From Acidobacteriaceae bacterium (GTDB lineage Bacteria > Acidobacteriota > Terriglobia > Bryobacterales > Bryobacteraceae), in assembly GCA_020247055.1 (NCBI GenBank), contig JADCJL010000226.1, forward strand, positions 52,116 to 116,115: a stretch of 64,000 nt of DNA. The letters are read 5' to 3'. The notes under the pieces were generated by a model that was given only the letters and a program-made list of their open reading frames with translations, did not search any database and had not been told where the DNA came from. Positions 20,875-28,978 of the stretch are shown here, piece by piece. The translations under genes were made by a program, and so were the position numbers. Position 1 is the stretch's first letter. Every line of letters begins with the position of its first letter.

Positions 20875-22392
20875 CTACCGCCGCACCCGGCGATAAATCT
20901 CTAAAGGAGCGGATTTATCCACGAACACTATTTTCACACGGGCATACCGCGGGTACTTGCGCAATGCCTCGCTGACCGCGTCACCCTCCCGCGCCACGGC
21001 CCACTCCTGCCACAAAAACAGGTCCGGACGCTGCAGCACCGCCTGAAAATACAGGCCGTTCCCCTCGTGCACCGTCTCGCGCAGCGGAATCCCGGCGTCG
21101 CGAAAGATCCCCGTCAAGTCGCCAAATGAAGCCACCACGCCCGTGCCCGCTTCGTAGTTCTCCGCCAGATACTTCGCCGCCTCGGCCGTCCACGCCCGCC
21201 GCGTTTCGGAGTTCACCTGCGACTCCTTCCACGTCACCCAACCATCGGCCTTCGGATAGAACACCCACGGCAGCACCGCCGCCAGCACCACCGCCGCCGC
21301 CGTTAGAGCCCGCGGCCGCATCGCCACCAGCGCCGCCCCGCCAAACGCCAGCAGCGGAATCACCGCCATGCCGTACCGCGTGTTGTAGTAACTGTGCGGC
21401 CACAGGTACGGCACATGGATCGGCGTCCCCGACCCGTGCAAACTCAAAATGTAAAATGCCGGCGCCAGCGCCAGAAAGGACACCAGCCACCCCTGCCGCC
21501 GCAGCAGCGCCACCACCACCCCGGCCAACCCCACCCCCACCAGCCCCCAACCGCTCACCAACTGCCCGGCCGCCCCGAAGTACTGCGCCGCCTTTAGCCA
21601 ATCTCCCCGTCCCGGATAGTCCACCCCGCCCTGAATCGCCATCGCCGACCCCGGGCCCCGGTAGAACGCCAGCCAGTCGCCATGAAACACCGCGTTGTGG
21701 CCAAACCAATACAGCGGCCCCAGCGCCGCCAACGCACTCACCCCCACCGCCGCCCGCCAGCCCTGCCGGAACCAGAAAAACGCCGCCACCCACGGAATCA
21801 GAAACCAGCCCTCGTAGCGTGTCATCGTCGCGCCCAGCAGGCCCAAACCCGCCAGCCACCACGCCGGCCGCACCAGCGCGTAGAACACCGTCATGGTGCA
21901 GGCGAAAAACAGGGCCTCGGTCATCGCAATCGATTGCAGGTACAGGACGTTCGGATTCAACGCAAACAGCAACACCGCCGTCCACGCCGCCGGCCGCGCA
22001 TCCCACACCCGCCAGACGGCGCTGAAAAACAGGCACCCCGCCCAAATAAAGCACAGGCCCATCACCGCCGACGCCGCCAGCCCCGTCCGCCACCACGCGT
22101 CGACGGAAACAAACGGCGCCATCAGCACATGCGGCAGCGGCAGCCACACGGTCCCGATCTGCTCATAGCCCGGCGTCCGCGAATCCACAATCCGCCGGGC
22201 GATGTTCAGATGGGCGCTCGCATCGCCCCAGTAATGCAGATAGCCGTGCTGCCAGAACCAGGCGGTCGCCGCCACGCTCAACGCCAACAGCAGGGGCACC
22301 ACCAGCCATAAGCCGGCCGGCGCCCCGCGCGATCCCTTCTTCGGCTTTCGCTTAGAAGTCCGTAAACTTGCGGAACTCTTGGAACCTGGCAT
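20875..22392 (-). CDS. multi-pass membrane glycosyltransferase-like protein (GT-C fold, GT39-like)
   Basis: A polytopic protein of 505 residues with a basic N-terminus, a first membrane helix (LWLVVPLLLALSVAATAWFW) and about ten further helices, then a soluble C-terminal domain from about residue 390. The first periplasmic loop has WGDASAHLNIARR, placing an Asp soon after helix 1, as in GT-C enzymes that use polyprenyl-phosphate sugars. TMTRYEGWFLIPW and HSYYNTRYGMAVIPL also recur in PMT/GT39-like families. I start it at ATG 22392 (the preceding TTG is possible); it overlaps the PfkB gene by 41 nt. Acceptor and sugar are unknown; the operon suggests envelope glycans. Confidence 0.78.
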   Translation of the reverse strand: MPGSKSSASLRTSKRKPKKGSRGAPAGLWLVVPLLLALSVAATAWFWQHGYLHYWGDASAHLNIARRIVDSRTPGYEQIGTVWLPLPHVLMAPFVSVDAWWRTGLAASAVMGLCFIWAGCLFFSAVWRVWDARPAAWTAVLLFALNPNVLYLQSIAMTEALFFACTMTVFYALVRPAWWLAGLGLLGATMTRYEGWFLIPWVAAFFWFRQGWRAAVGVSALAALGPLYWFGHNAVFHGDWLAFYRGPGSAMAIQGGVDYPGRGDWLKAAQYFGAAGQLVSGWGLVGVGLAGVVVALLRRQGWLVSFLALAPAFYILSLHGSGTPIHVPYLWPHSYYNTRYGMAVIPLLAFGGAALVAMRPRALTAAAVVLAAVLPWVFYPKADGWVTWKESQVNSETRRAWTAEAAKYLAENYEAGTGVVASFGDLTGIFRDAGIPLRETVHEGNGLYFQAVLQRPDLFLWQEWAVAREGDAVSEALRKYPRYARVKIVFVDKSAPLEIYRRVRR

Positions 22393-23269
22393 CAATCTCC
22401 GAACGCTGCAGGGTGCGGAAGCGGTCCACGCCGAACTTCTCGCAGCAGTAGCTGCCCATCACGGATCCGTAAATCACCGCCCGGCTCAACTCCCGCCGGT
22501 CAATGTGGCCCTTCTGCAGGTCGATGCCCTCCTGCGCCAGATAGCCCATGAAGCCGCCCGCGAAGCAGTCGCCCGCCCCGGTCGGATCAAACACGTTCTC
22601 GAGCAGATAGCCGGGCATGATGAAGTAGTCATCGCCGCGGAAGGCCATCGCGCCGTACTCGCCCCGCTTGATCACCACCGTGTTCGGCCCCATCGCCTGA
22701 ATCGCCCGCGCCGCCCGCCGCAGGTTTGTCTCGCCCGACAGCTGCCGCGCCTCATGGTCGTTCAGCAGCACAAAGTTCCAGCCCTTCAGCGTCTCGAGCA
22801 ACTCGCCGCGGAAGTCGGAGATCCAGTAGTTCATCGTGTCGCCGCCCGTCACCCACGGCGCCTTCATCTGCGCCCGCACGTTCCGCTGCAGCGCGGGCTG
22901 AATGTTGCCAAGAAACAAGTAATTGGCGTCTTTGTAACTCTCCGGCAGTTTGGGGTCAAATCCCGCAAACACGTTCAGGTCGGTCACCAGCGTCGTCCGG
23001 TCGTTCATATCCGGCGTGTAGACGCCCTGCCAGAAGAAGGTCTTGCCCGGCACGCGCTCGAGGCCCTCCACGTCCACGCCGTGGTTTTCGAGCAGTGCGA
23101 CGTCCTCTTCGGCGAAGTCATCCCCGACCACCCCGACGATCTTGGCCTTGGCAAAGTAACTCGCCGCCAGCGAAATATAAGTGCACGAGCCGCCGAGCAT
23201 CCGCTCTACTTTTCCGTGCGGCGTTTCTACCCCGTCATAGGCGACGGAGCCAACCACGACAATTGACAT
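22352..23269 (-). CDS. PfkB-family carbohydrate/nucleoside kinase
   Basis: A 305-residue ribokinase-fold kinase. It opens with SIVVVGSVAYDGVETP, has the substrate-side Gly pair in MLGGSCTYISLAASYF, and ends with the ATP/catalytic signature FDPTGAGDCFAGGFMGYLA (catalytic Asp in GAGD). The family phosphorylates sugars, nucleosides or aminoimidazole riboside; substrate is not evident. The intermediate VTGGDTMNYWI resembles adenosine/inosine-type members. It begins 6 nt after the sensor kinase stop and overlaps the glycosyltransferase start, so it belongs to the six-gene run. Confidence 0.88.
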   Translation of the reverse strand: MSIVVVGSVAYDGVETPHGKVERMLGGSCTYISLAASYFAKAKIVGVVGDDFAEEDVALLENHGVDVEGLERVPGKTFFWQGVYTPDMNDRTTLVTDLNVFAGFDPKLPESYKDANYLFLGNIQPALQRNVRAQMKAPWVTGGDTMNYWISDFRGELLETLKGWNFVLLNDHEARQLSGETNLRRAARAIQAMGPNTVVIKRGEYGAMAFRGDDYFIMPGYLLENVFDPTGAGDCFAGGFMGYLAQEGIDLQKGHIDRRELSRAVIYGSVMGSYCCEKFGVDRFRTLQRSEIDARFQEFRKFTDF

Positions 23270-23275
23270 ATTCTC

Positions 23276-24592
23276 TTATTGTAATGGCAACCGCAGTACG
23301 GCCACGCAGCCGCGCTCCGCCCGGTTTTCGAGCGCCAGCGCCCCCCCGTGCCCCTCGGCAATCTGCCGGCACAGCACCAGCCCGATCCCGCTCCCTCCCG
23401 CCTTGGTTGTAAAGAACGGCACGAACAGATTCGCCGTCGCCGCCAACCCCGGCCCCTCGTCCTCCACCCGCAGCTCCACCTGCCCGGCCGCCACCGTCCA
23501 CCGGACCGCCACGCCGCCCCCCGTCTCGAGCGCCGCCTCCACCGCGTTCCTGACGAGATTGATCAGCAGCTGCTCCAACTGGTCCCCATCGGCCGGCACC
23601 GTCACCGCCGGCCCCTCCGCCACCGCCACCGGCAGCCGCACCTCCATCCGCGCCACCCGCCGCACCACGTCCGCCAGCGGCACCGGCCCGGGCGCCGGCC
23701 GCGGCAGCGCCGCCAAACGGGCATACGCTCCCAAAAACCGCGCCAGCGCCTCGCTCCGCGCCGCAATGATCGCCAGCCCCTCCCGCATGTCCTCCCGCCA
23801 GTCCTCCGGCAGCGGCTCCCGCCCCGCAATCGCCGCGAGCGACCCGGCAATCGACCGGATGGGCGCCAGCGAGTTATTCAACTCATGCCCCAGCACGCGC
23901 ACCAGCCGCTGCCAGGCTCGCAGCTCCTCCTCCCGCAGCGGCCGCGTCAGGTCCGTCAGCACCAGCAGCCGGTGTGGCCGCCCCCCTTCGCGAAACGCGC
24001 TCCGCGCCACGCCCCACCGGCCCGCCCCGCCCGGAAACGCCCGCTGTGCCGTCGCCGGCCCCTCGTCCCGCAGATACTCGGCCAGGCCCAACTCACTCGC
24101 CTCCCGCCCCAACAGCGCCCCGCCCGCCTCGCCCAGCAGACGCTCTCCGGCCCGGTTCACCAGCCGCAGGCGCCGCTGCTCATCGAAAGCAAACACGGCC
24201 ACATCGATCTCCTCCATCACCTTCCGCAGCAGCGCCGCCGCCTCCAGCGCCCCCAGCCGCTCGCCGTGCATCGTCGTCGCCATCGCGTTTACCTGCCGCA
24301 TCACCTCGGCCAGCGCATCCGTCCCCGCCACCCCCGCCGCCCGGATGGAGTAGTCCCCCTCCCGCAGCCCCGCCAGCAGCTGCGCCACCGTCCGCAACGC
24401 CCCGCCCACCCGTCCGCGCACCGCCCACCCCAGCCCTAGCCAACTGCCGCCGATCCCCAACCCCAGCGCCCACGCCACCCCCGGCGCATAGTCGCCCGTC
24501 ACCAGCACCCAACCGGCGAACAACACCCCCGGCAATCCCGCCGCCCACGCGAGCACCTGCACGGAGACCTCGTGCGGCAGCTTAAAGGCCAT
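23276..24592 (-). CDS. membrane sensor histidine kinase (NtrY/NtrB-like, PAS domain)
   Basis: The 438-residue kinase has two N-terminal membrane helices (about 12-32 and 37-58), a HAMP-like segment (LLAGLREGDYSIRAAG), a PAS domain (about 115-215, VFAFDEQRRLRLVNRAGERLLG), an H-box VLGHELNNSLAPI with His near 236, and a complete ATPase domain: N-box LLINLVRNAVEAA, G1 VEDEGPGL, F-box FVPFFTTK and G2 GSGIGLVL. The NNSLAPI H-box is the nitrogen-family (HPK4) type, which pairs with sigma-54 activators. It overlaps the regulator gene upstream by 11 nt, so the pair is almost certainly cognate. Confidence 0.93.
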   Translation of the reverse strand: MAFKLPHEVSVQVLAWAAGLPGVLFAGWVLVTGDYAPGVAWALGLGIGGSWLGLGWAVRGRVGGALRTVAQLLAGLREGDYSIRAAGVAGTDALAEVMRQVNAMATTMHGERLGALEAAALLRKVMEEIDVAVFAFDEQRRLRLVNRAGERLLGEAGGALLGREASELGLAEYLRDEGPATAQRAFPGGAGRWGVARSAFREGGRPHRLLVLTDLTRPLREEELRAWQRLVRVLGHELNNSLAPIRSIAGSLAAIAGREPLPEDWREDMREGLAIIAARSEALARFLGAYARLAALPRPAPGPVPLADVVRRVARMEVRLPVAVAEGPAVTVPADGDQLEQLLINLVRNAVEAALETGGGVAVRWTVAAGQVELRVEDEGPGLAATANLFVPFFTTKAGGSGIGLVLCRQIAEGHGGALALENRAERGCVAVLRLPLQ

Positions 24593-25952
24593 GGCGCTCC
24601 AGCCGCCGGTAGAGTGCGCTGCGCGATAACCCCAGCGCCCGCGCCGCGTGGCTCACGTTGCCGTCGTGCCGGGCCAGCGCCTTCCGGATCAGCAAAGCCT
24701 CCACCTCCTCAAGGCTCATCTCCTCGAACCGCCCCGTCCCCTCCCGCGCCGCGCGCACCGCCAGGTCCGCCGTCCGGATCATCGGCTCCTGTGCCATCAG
24801 CACCGCCCGCTCTACGACGTGGTTCAACTCCCGCACGTTACCCCGCCAGGCGTTCTCTGAAAGGAGCCGCATCGCGGCCGGCTCAAAACCCGCCAACGGC
24901 TTCCGGTAGCGGCGCGCGTGCATCGCCAGAAAGTAGGCCGCCAGCAGCGGGATGTCCTCGCGCCGCTCCCGCAGCGGCGGCAGATGGATCTCAATCGTGT
25001 TCAGCCGGAACAGCAGATCCTGCCGCAGCCGGTTCTCCGCCACCTCCTGGTCGGGCGTCGCATTGGTGGCCGAAATCACCCGCACGTCCACCCGCTGCGT
25101 CCGCGACGAGCCCACGCGCTCCATCTCCCCGGTCTCGAGCACCCGCAGCAGCTTCGCCTGCAGCGGCAGGGGCACATTGGCGATCTCATCAAGAAACAGC
25201 GTCCCTCCGTCGGCCAGCTCAAAGCGCCCCACCCGGTCCGTCCGCGCGTCGGTAAAGGCGCCCTTGACGTGGCCGAACAACTCGCTCTCAAAGACCCCTT
25301 CGGCCAGCCCTCCGGCGTTCACCGTAATCATCGGCCGGTCCCGCCGCAGCGACAGCGCGTGCAGCGTCCGCGCCACCACCTCTTTTCCCGTGCCGGGCTC
25401 GCCGGTGATCAGCACGTTGGCGTCGGACGGCCCCACCCGCGTCAGCAGTTGCAGCACCGGCTGCATCGCCGGGCTCTCGGCCAGGAGCGCCGGCCGTCCC
25501 TCGCTCTGCAGCAAGCGGTTCTCGGCCTCGAGCCGCTGGCTCCGGCGGAGCGCCTCGCGCAGCGCCAACTGCGTCCGCACAATCGACAGCAGCCGCGCGT
25601 TGTCCCACGGCTTCTGCACAAAGTCCCGCGCCCCGTACCGCATCGCCTCGACGGCCAGCTCCACCGTCCCCCACGCCGTCATCACCACCACCGGCAGCGC
25701 CGGGTCCCGCGCCGTCAACTGCCCCAGCACCGCGAGCCCCTCCTGCCCCGAGGTTGTGTCCCGCGCATAGTTCAAGTCCATCAGCAGCAGATCGTACTCG
25801 CAGCTCTCCACCGCGGCCAGAATCGCCGCCGGCGCCGCCGCCGTGTCCATCCGGTAGCCTTCGGCCTTCAGCAGCAGCCGCAGCGCGGCCAGCACATCCG
25901 GCTGGTCGTCGGCAATCAGAATGCGGGCAGAGTTGGCCTGGCTCACTAGCAT
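24582..25952 (-). CDS. sigma-54-dependent response regulator (NtrC family)
   Basis: Three domains in 456 residues. The receiver (about 8-130) has acidic pair DD15-16, phospho-acceptor Asp59 in LLLMDLNY and Lys in FVQKPW. The AAA+ sigma-54 activator domain (about 155-385) has Walker A GEPGTGKE, Walker B GGTLFLDE and the R-finger region. The C-terminal Fis-like HTH reads ALGLSRSALYRRLERHG. The sigma-54 contact loop reads GAFTDA instead of GAFTGA. It leads a leftward group with its kinase and four envelope/metabolic genes, which it might control; I did not find a -24/-12 promoter by eye. Confidence 0.94.
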   Translation of the reverse strand: MLVSQANSARILIADDQPDVLAALRLLLKAEGYRMDTAAAPAAILAAVESCEYDLLLMDLNYARDTTSGQEGLAVLGQLTARDPALPVVVMTAWGTVELAVEAMRYGARDFVQKPWDNARLLSIVRTQLALREALRRSQRLEAENRLLQSEGRPALLAESPAMQPVLQLLTRVGPSDANVLITGEPGTGKEVVARTLHALSLRRDRPMITVNAGGLAEGVFESELFGHVKGAFTDARTDRVGRFELADGGTLFLDEIANVPLPLQAKLLRVLETGEMERVGSSRTQRVDVRVISATNATPDQEVAENRLRQDLLFRLNTIEIHLPPLRERREDIPLLAAYFLAMHARRYRKPLAGFEPAAMRLLSENAWRGNVRELNHVVERAVLMAQEPMIRTADLAVRAAREGTGRFEEMSLEEVEALLIRKALARHDGNVSHAARALGLSRSALYRRLERHGL

Positions 25953-26026
25953 CCAGAATCGGCAATCGAAGTCCCGGATGCAAGACGCCGCCGCTACACG
26001 CCGCGCAGTAGGAGTAAACTCCCCCC

Positions 26027-26751
26027 GTGCGAGCCGTCTTCCTCCTGCTTCTCACCACGGGCCTCACGCTCGGACAGCCCCAACGTTTTGACCAATACAG
26101 CTATCAGGCCCCGGCCGGTTACACCAGCCAGAACGACCCCGGCCGCGTCACGTGGACCAGGATCGACCAGGCCCGCAAGTTCTACTGTCAAACCCTGCTG
26201 TTTGCCTCCCAGCCGTCGCTCGGCTCCGAGATCCTCCGCCGCGATCTGCCCATCCCCACGGCGCCCGAAAGCATCGTCCGGGTAGCCGAAACGACCAATA
26301 GCAAGGATAAGTCCCGCGTCCTCGTCAGCCTCTACGTGCTGCGCTTCCCCGGCCGCTACGTCGGCATCCTGCAGCTGGTTCCTCACGAGCAGGCCCTCGA
26401 AGCCTGCCAGCCCGACCTCGCCCCGCTCCTGCCCAGTCTGTCCTTATCCGCCCAGCCGGCCACGCGCTACAACACGTTCACCCAACAGTTAGAGCAGGAT
26501 CCGGTGCCGCGCTCAACCAGTTCCGCCATAGCTACAAGTACACGTTCCAGCCCAACGGCCAGTACCTCTACGAGATCGAACTCGATAACTTCAGCCGGCA
26601 CCGGCGCGTTGAAACGGTGCTATCTCCCTCCCCCGTACCCGCCCCCTACACCCGCCGCTTCATCCTGGGTCCCCACCCCCAATACGGCAACATCGGCCTT
26701 CACATCCAGGACGCCGACGGCCCCTGGAACTCGTTTTCCCCTCCCCGCTAG
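26027..26751 (+). pseudogene. secreted hypothetical protein with an apparent frameshift
   Basis: Reading from GTG 26027 gives a signal peptide (MRAVFLLLLTTGLTLG) and a plausible secreted protein up to about residue 155 (FTQQLEQ). After that the same frame turns into low-complexity Ser/Thr/Pro sequence, while the frame one base back becomes a convincing coding sequence from about 26494 (LNQFRHSYKYTFQPNGQYLY, then YEIELDNFSRHRRVE) and stops at TAG 26749-26751. One base appears to be missing between about 26460 and 26500. No slippery heptamer is present, so a mutation or sequencing error is likelier than programmed frameshifting. The intact protein would be about 241 residues. Family not recognised. 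Confidence 0.65.
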
Positions 26752-26786
26752 TGACCACCGCCCGCGCGGCGTGCGTTAATGGTGAG

Positions 26787-27854
26787 ATGTCCAAGATGCT
26801 CGAAGAGATCCGTCAGCAACCGGCGGCTCTCGAACGCACGTTCCGTGCCGAACTGCGCTCCATAGAAAAACTGAAGAAACACTTCGCCGCCCGCCGTCCG
26901 AAGTTCATCGTCCTTTCCGCGCGCGGAACCTCCGACAACGCGGCCCAGTTCGGCCGCTACCTGCTCGAAATCGCCACCGGCACTCCCGTCTCGCTCGCCG
27001 CCCCGTCCATCGTTACCCTCTACGGCGCCCCGGTTGCCTACAACGAAGACACGTTGGTCATCGCCATCTCCCAATCCGGCGAATCCACCGACACCAACCT
27101 CGTGCTCGAACGGGCCAAGGCCGCCGGCGCCTTCACCATCGGCATCACGAACGAGCCGGAAAGCTCGCTCGCCAAAATGGCCGGCCACACCTTCCTCGTC
27201 CGCGCCGGCCGCGAAAAGAGCGTCGCCGCCACCAAAACCTACACCGGCCAACTGCTGGCCATGTACCTCATCGCCTACGCCCTCGGCGCCCCGATCAATC
27301 TCGACGAGCTCCGCCAACTGCCCGAATGGGCCAACGCCGCGCTGAGCCTCTACCCTCAGGTCGCCGAACGCGCCATCCGCTACCGCTTCATGGAGCATGC
27401 CGTCGTCGTCGGCCGCGGCCTCAACTACGCCAACGCTTTCGAGTTCGCCCTTAAGATGATGGAGACCAGCTACGTCGTCGCCGAACGCTTCTCCTCGGCC
27501 GACTTCCTGCACGGCCCCATCGCCATGGTCGAAGCCGCCTTCCCCGTCTTCCTGTTCACCCCGCCCGGCGTCACCTGGCCCTCCCTCGAGGAGATGCTCG
27601 TCAAGCTCAAAGCCCTCGGCGCCGAGACGCTCCTGATCACCGACCAGAGCAACAAAGCCGCGGCCTCGCTCACGGCCAATCGCCCCATCGTCATTCCAGC
27701 CAGGCTGGGCAGCAAAAAGGCCCTGCCCGAAGAGCTGTACACCCCGATCCCCTACATCATTCCCGCGCAACTGTTCGCGGCCTGTCTGGCGGCGGAGAAA
27801 GGGCTCAACCCGGACCAGCCGCGCACCCTATCGAAGGTGACGCAGACCCTCTAG
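26787..27854 (+). CDS. SIS-domain protein, GlmS isomerase-like (NagB-II type sugar-phosphate deaminase/isomerase)
   Basis: A 355-residue protein of two tandem SIS domains (about 30-165 and 200-340) that lacks the glutaminase domain of GlmS. Motifs include FIVLSARGTSDNAA, ISQSGESTDT (sugar-phosphate loop), GREKSVAATKTYTGQL, GRGLNYANAFEFALKMMET and FLHGPIAMVE. Stand-alone isomerase domains of this kind act as glucosamine-6-phosphate deaminases (NagB-II) or on related amino-sugar phosphates in the cytoplasm. Start chosen at ATG 26787; GTG 26751 would overlap the frameshifted gene. Its stop shares bases with the stop of the convergent 66-codon gene (27851-27854). Confidence 0.88.
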   Translation: MSKMLEEIRQQPAALERTFRAELRSIEKLKKHFAARRPKFIVLSARGTSDNAAQFGRYLLEIATGTPVSLAAPSIVTLYGAPVAYNEDTLVIAISQSGESTDTNLVLERAKAAGAFTIGITNEPESSLAKMAGHTFLVRAGREKSVAATKTYTGQLLAMYLIAYALGAPINLDELRQLPEWANAALSLYPQVAERAIRYRFMEHAVVVGRGLNYANAFEFALKMMETSYVVAERFSSADFLHGPIAMVEAAFPVFLFTPPGVTWPSLEEMLVKLKALGAETLLITDQSNKAAASLTANRPIVIPARLGSKKALPEELYTPIPYIIPAQLFAACLAAEKGLNPDQPRTLSKVTQTL

Positions 27855-28051
27855 CCTTCGGCCATCCGCTCGGCCCACCGCAGGAAGCGCCACAGCTCCC
27901 GGCGGTGGGTCCAGCCAAAGGAAACGAACTCGCGGAACCCGATCGTCTCGGCGTGAATGCCCCAGTAGGTCTCAATCCGCCAGCGGATATATGGGCTCGC
28001 CCACGGCCGCAACCGGTATCCCTTCGCTGCCCGCCACAGATACGTCAGCAT
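27851..28051 (-). CDS. small Trp/Arg-rich hypothetical protein
   Basis: A 66-residue basic protein with seven Trp and many Arg residues (MLTYLWRAAKGYRLRPW at the start, RRELWRFLRW near the end), no signal peptide and no clear membrane span. ATG 28051 lies 3 nt after the stop of the VWFA gene on the same strand, and its stop forms a CTAG overlap with the SIS gene. The spacing, biased composition and aromatic patterning argue for a real gene; I believe similar short proteins occur in other Acidobacteria but cannot confirm that here. Function unknown; nucleic acid or membrane-surface binding is possible. Confidence 0.65.
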   Translation of the reverse strand: MLTYLWRAAKGYRLRPWASPYIRWRIETYWGIHAETIGFREFVSFGWTHRRELWRFLRWAERMAEG

Positions 28052-28054
28052 CGG

Positions 28055-28978
28055 TTAGGACTTCGCCTCCGCCTTGGCGTAGTAGCCGCTGCGCGTCCGC
28101 ACGGTCGGGTTGCCCGGCGCCTTCACCGTCAGCTTCACCTGGTGAAACGCCCCGTCGTCCGGCTTGGTGGGGCTGTAGGCGATGATGTACTGGCTGCGAA
28201 TCTCTTTGGCAATGGCTATCGCCATCGCCTCGACGGCCTCGAGCGTCTCGGGGAAATGCGCCACGCCGCCGCTCTGCCTGGTGAGCATGTCGAGAGCGCG
28301 TTTGGCGCGCTTGGCCTCGCGCGCGCGCTCCTCGTTGAGAATGCCGATAGCGAAGATCAGCACCTCCGTGCGCTGCGCCTTGGCGAGCAGCTTCTCGAGC
28401 GGGTTGGTGTCGCTTGAAGCGGTATCGTCCCCGTCGGTAATCAGCAGCAGAACTTTCTTATCCTTCTTCCCCTTCTCTTTGACATGATCGAGCGACATCG
28501 ACAGCGCGTCGCGAAACGCCGTGCCGCCGCGCGAATCAATCCGCGTCAGCCCCGCTTCGAGCTTCTTGATGTCGCTCGTCAGCGGCACGTCCAGATAGGC
28601 GTCTTCGTTGAAGTTGACGATAAAAACTTCGTCGATCGGGTTCGAGGCCTTCACCAGCTGCAGCGCGGCTATTTCGACGCGCTTGCGCTTCGGCCGCATG
28701 CTGCCCGAGTTGTCAATGATGAGCCCGAGCGAAACCGGCACGTCCTCCTGCTTGAACACCTTGATCGGCTGTTCGACGCCATCTTCAAACACCCGGAACG
28801 CTTCGCGCTTCAGATCCGTGATAAACGTGCCTTTCTTGTCCACCACCGTGGCGTGCAGCAGCACCTCGCGCGTATCGGAGCGAAACGTCAGGCCGCCCGT
28901 ATCCTGGCCATGCAGACTGCTGGCGGCGACGGCCTGCGCCACGCGCCGGGCAAAGTCACGCCTATTGAGCTGGAGCAT
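28055..28978 (-). CDS. VWFA-domain protein (acidobacterial type), Tat-like leader
   Basis: A 307-residue exported protein. The N-terminus (NRRDFARRVAQAVAASS) looks like a twin-arginine leader. A short beta domain (about 30-80, HATVVDKKGTFITDLKREAF) precedes a von Willebrand factor A domain with the metal-ion site DNSGSM (near residue 90), the Thr of GGTAF and the Asp of LLITDGDDT. This is the architecture of the acidobacterial VWFA-related family, found in many copies per genome with largely unknown roles. Its ATG lies 17 nt inside the end of a paralogue, so the two are translated from one message. Confidence 0.88.
   Translation of the reverse strand: MLQLNRRDFARRVAQAVAASSLHGQDTGGLTFRSDTREVLLHATVVDKKGTFITDLKREAFRVFEDGVEQPIKVFKQEDVPVSLGLIIDNSGSMRPKRKRVEIAALQLVKASNPIDEVFIVNFNEDAYLDVPLTSDIKKLEAGLTRIDSRGGTAFRDALSMSLDHVKEKGKKDKKVLLLITDGDDTASSDTNPLEKLLAKAQRTEVLIFAIGILNEERAREAKRAKRALDMLTRQSGGVAHFPETLEAVEAMAIAIAKEIRSQYIIAYSPTKPDDGAFHQVKLTVKAPGNPTVRTRSGYYAKAEAKS

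Noticed and set aside
26010..26021. Small inverted repeat GGAGTAAACTCC before the GTG at 26027
   Set aside because: Five-base arms only; it coincides with the ribosome site and is too short to separate from chance.
25953..26026. Sigma-54 (-24/-12) promoter upstream of the NtrC-type regulator
   Set aside because: No TGGCAC-N5-TTGC match found in the short divergent gap.
26460..26500. Programmed -1 frameshift in the secreted protein gene
   Set aside because: No X-XXY-YYZ heptamer or downstream structure at the transition, so a mutation or error is the simpler reading.
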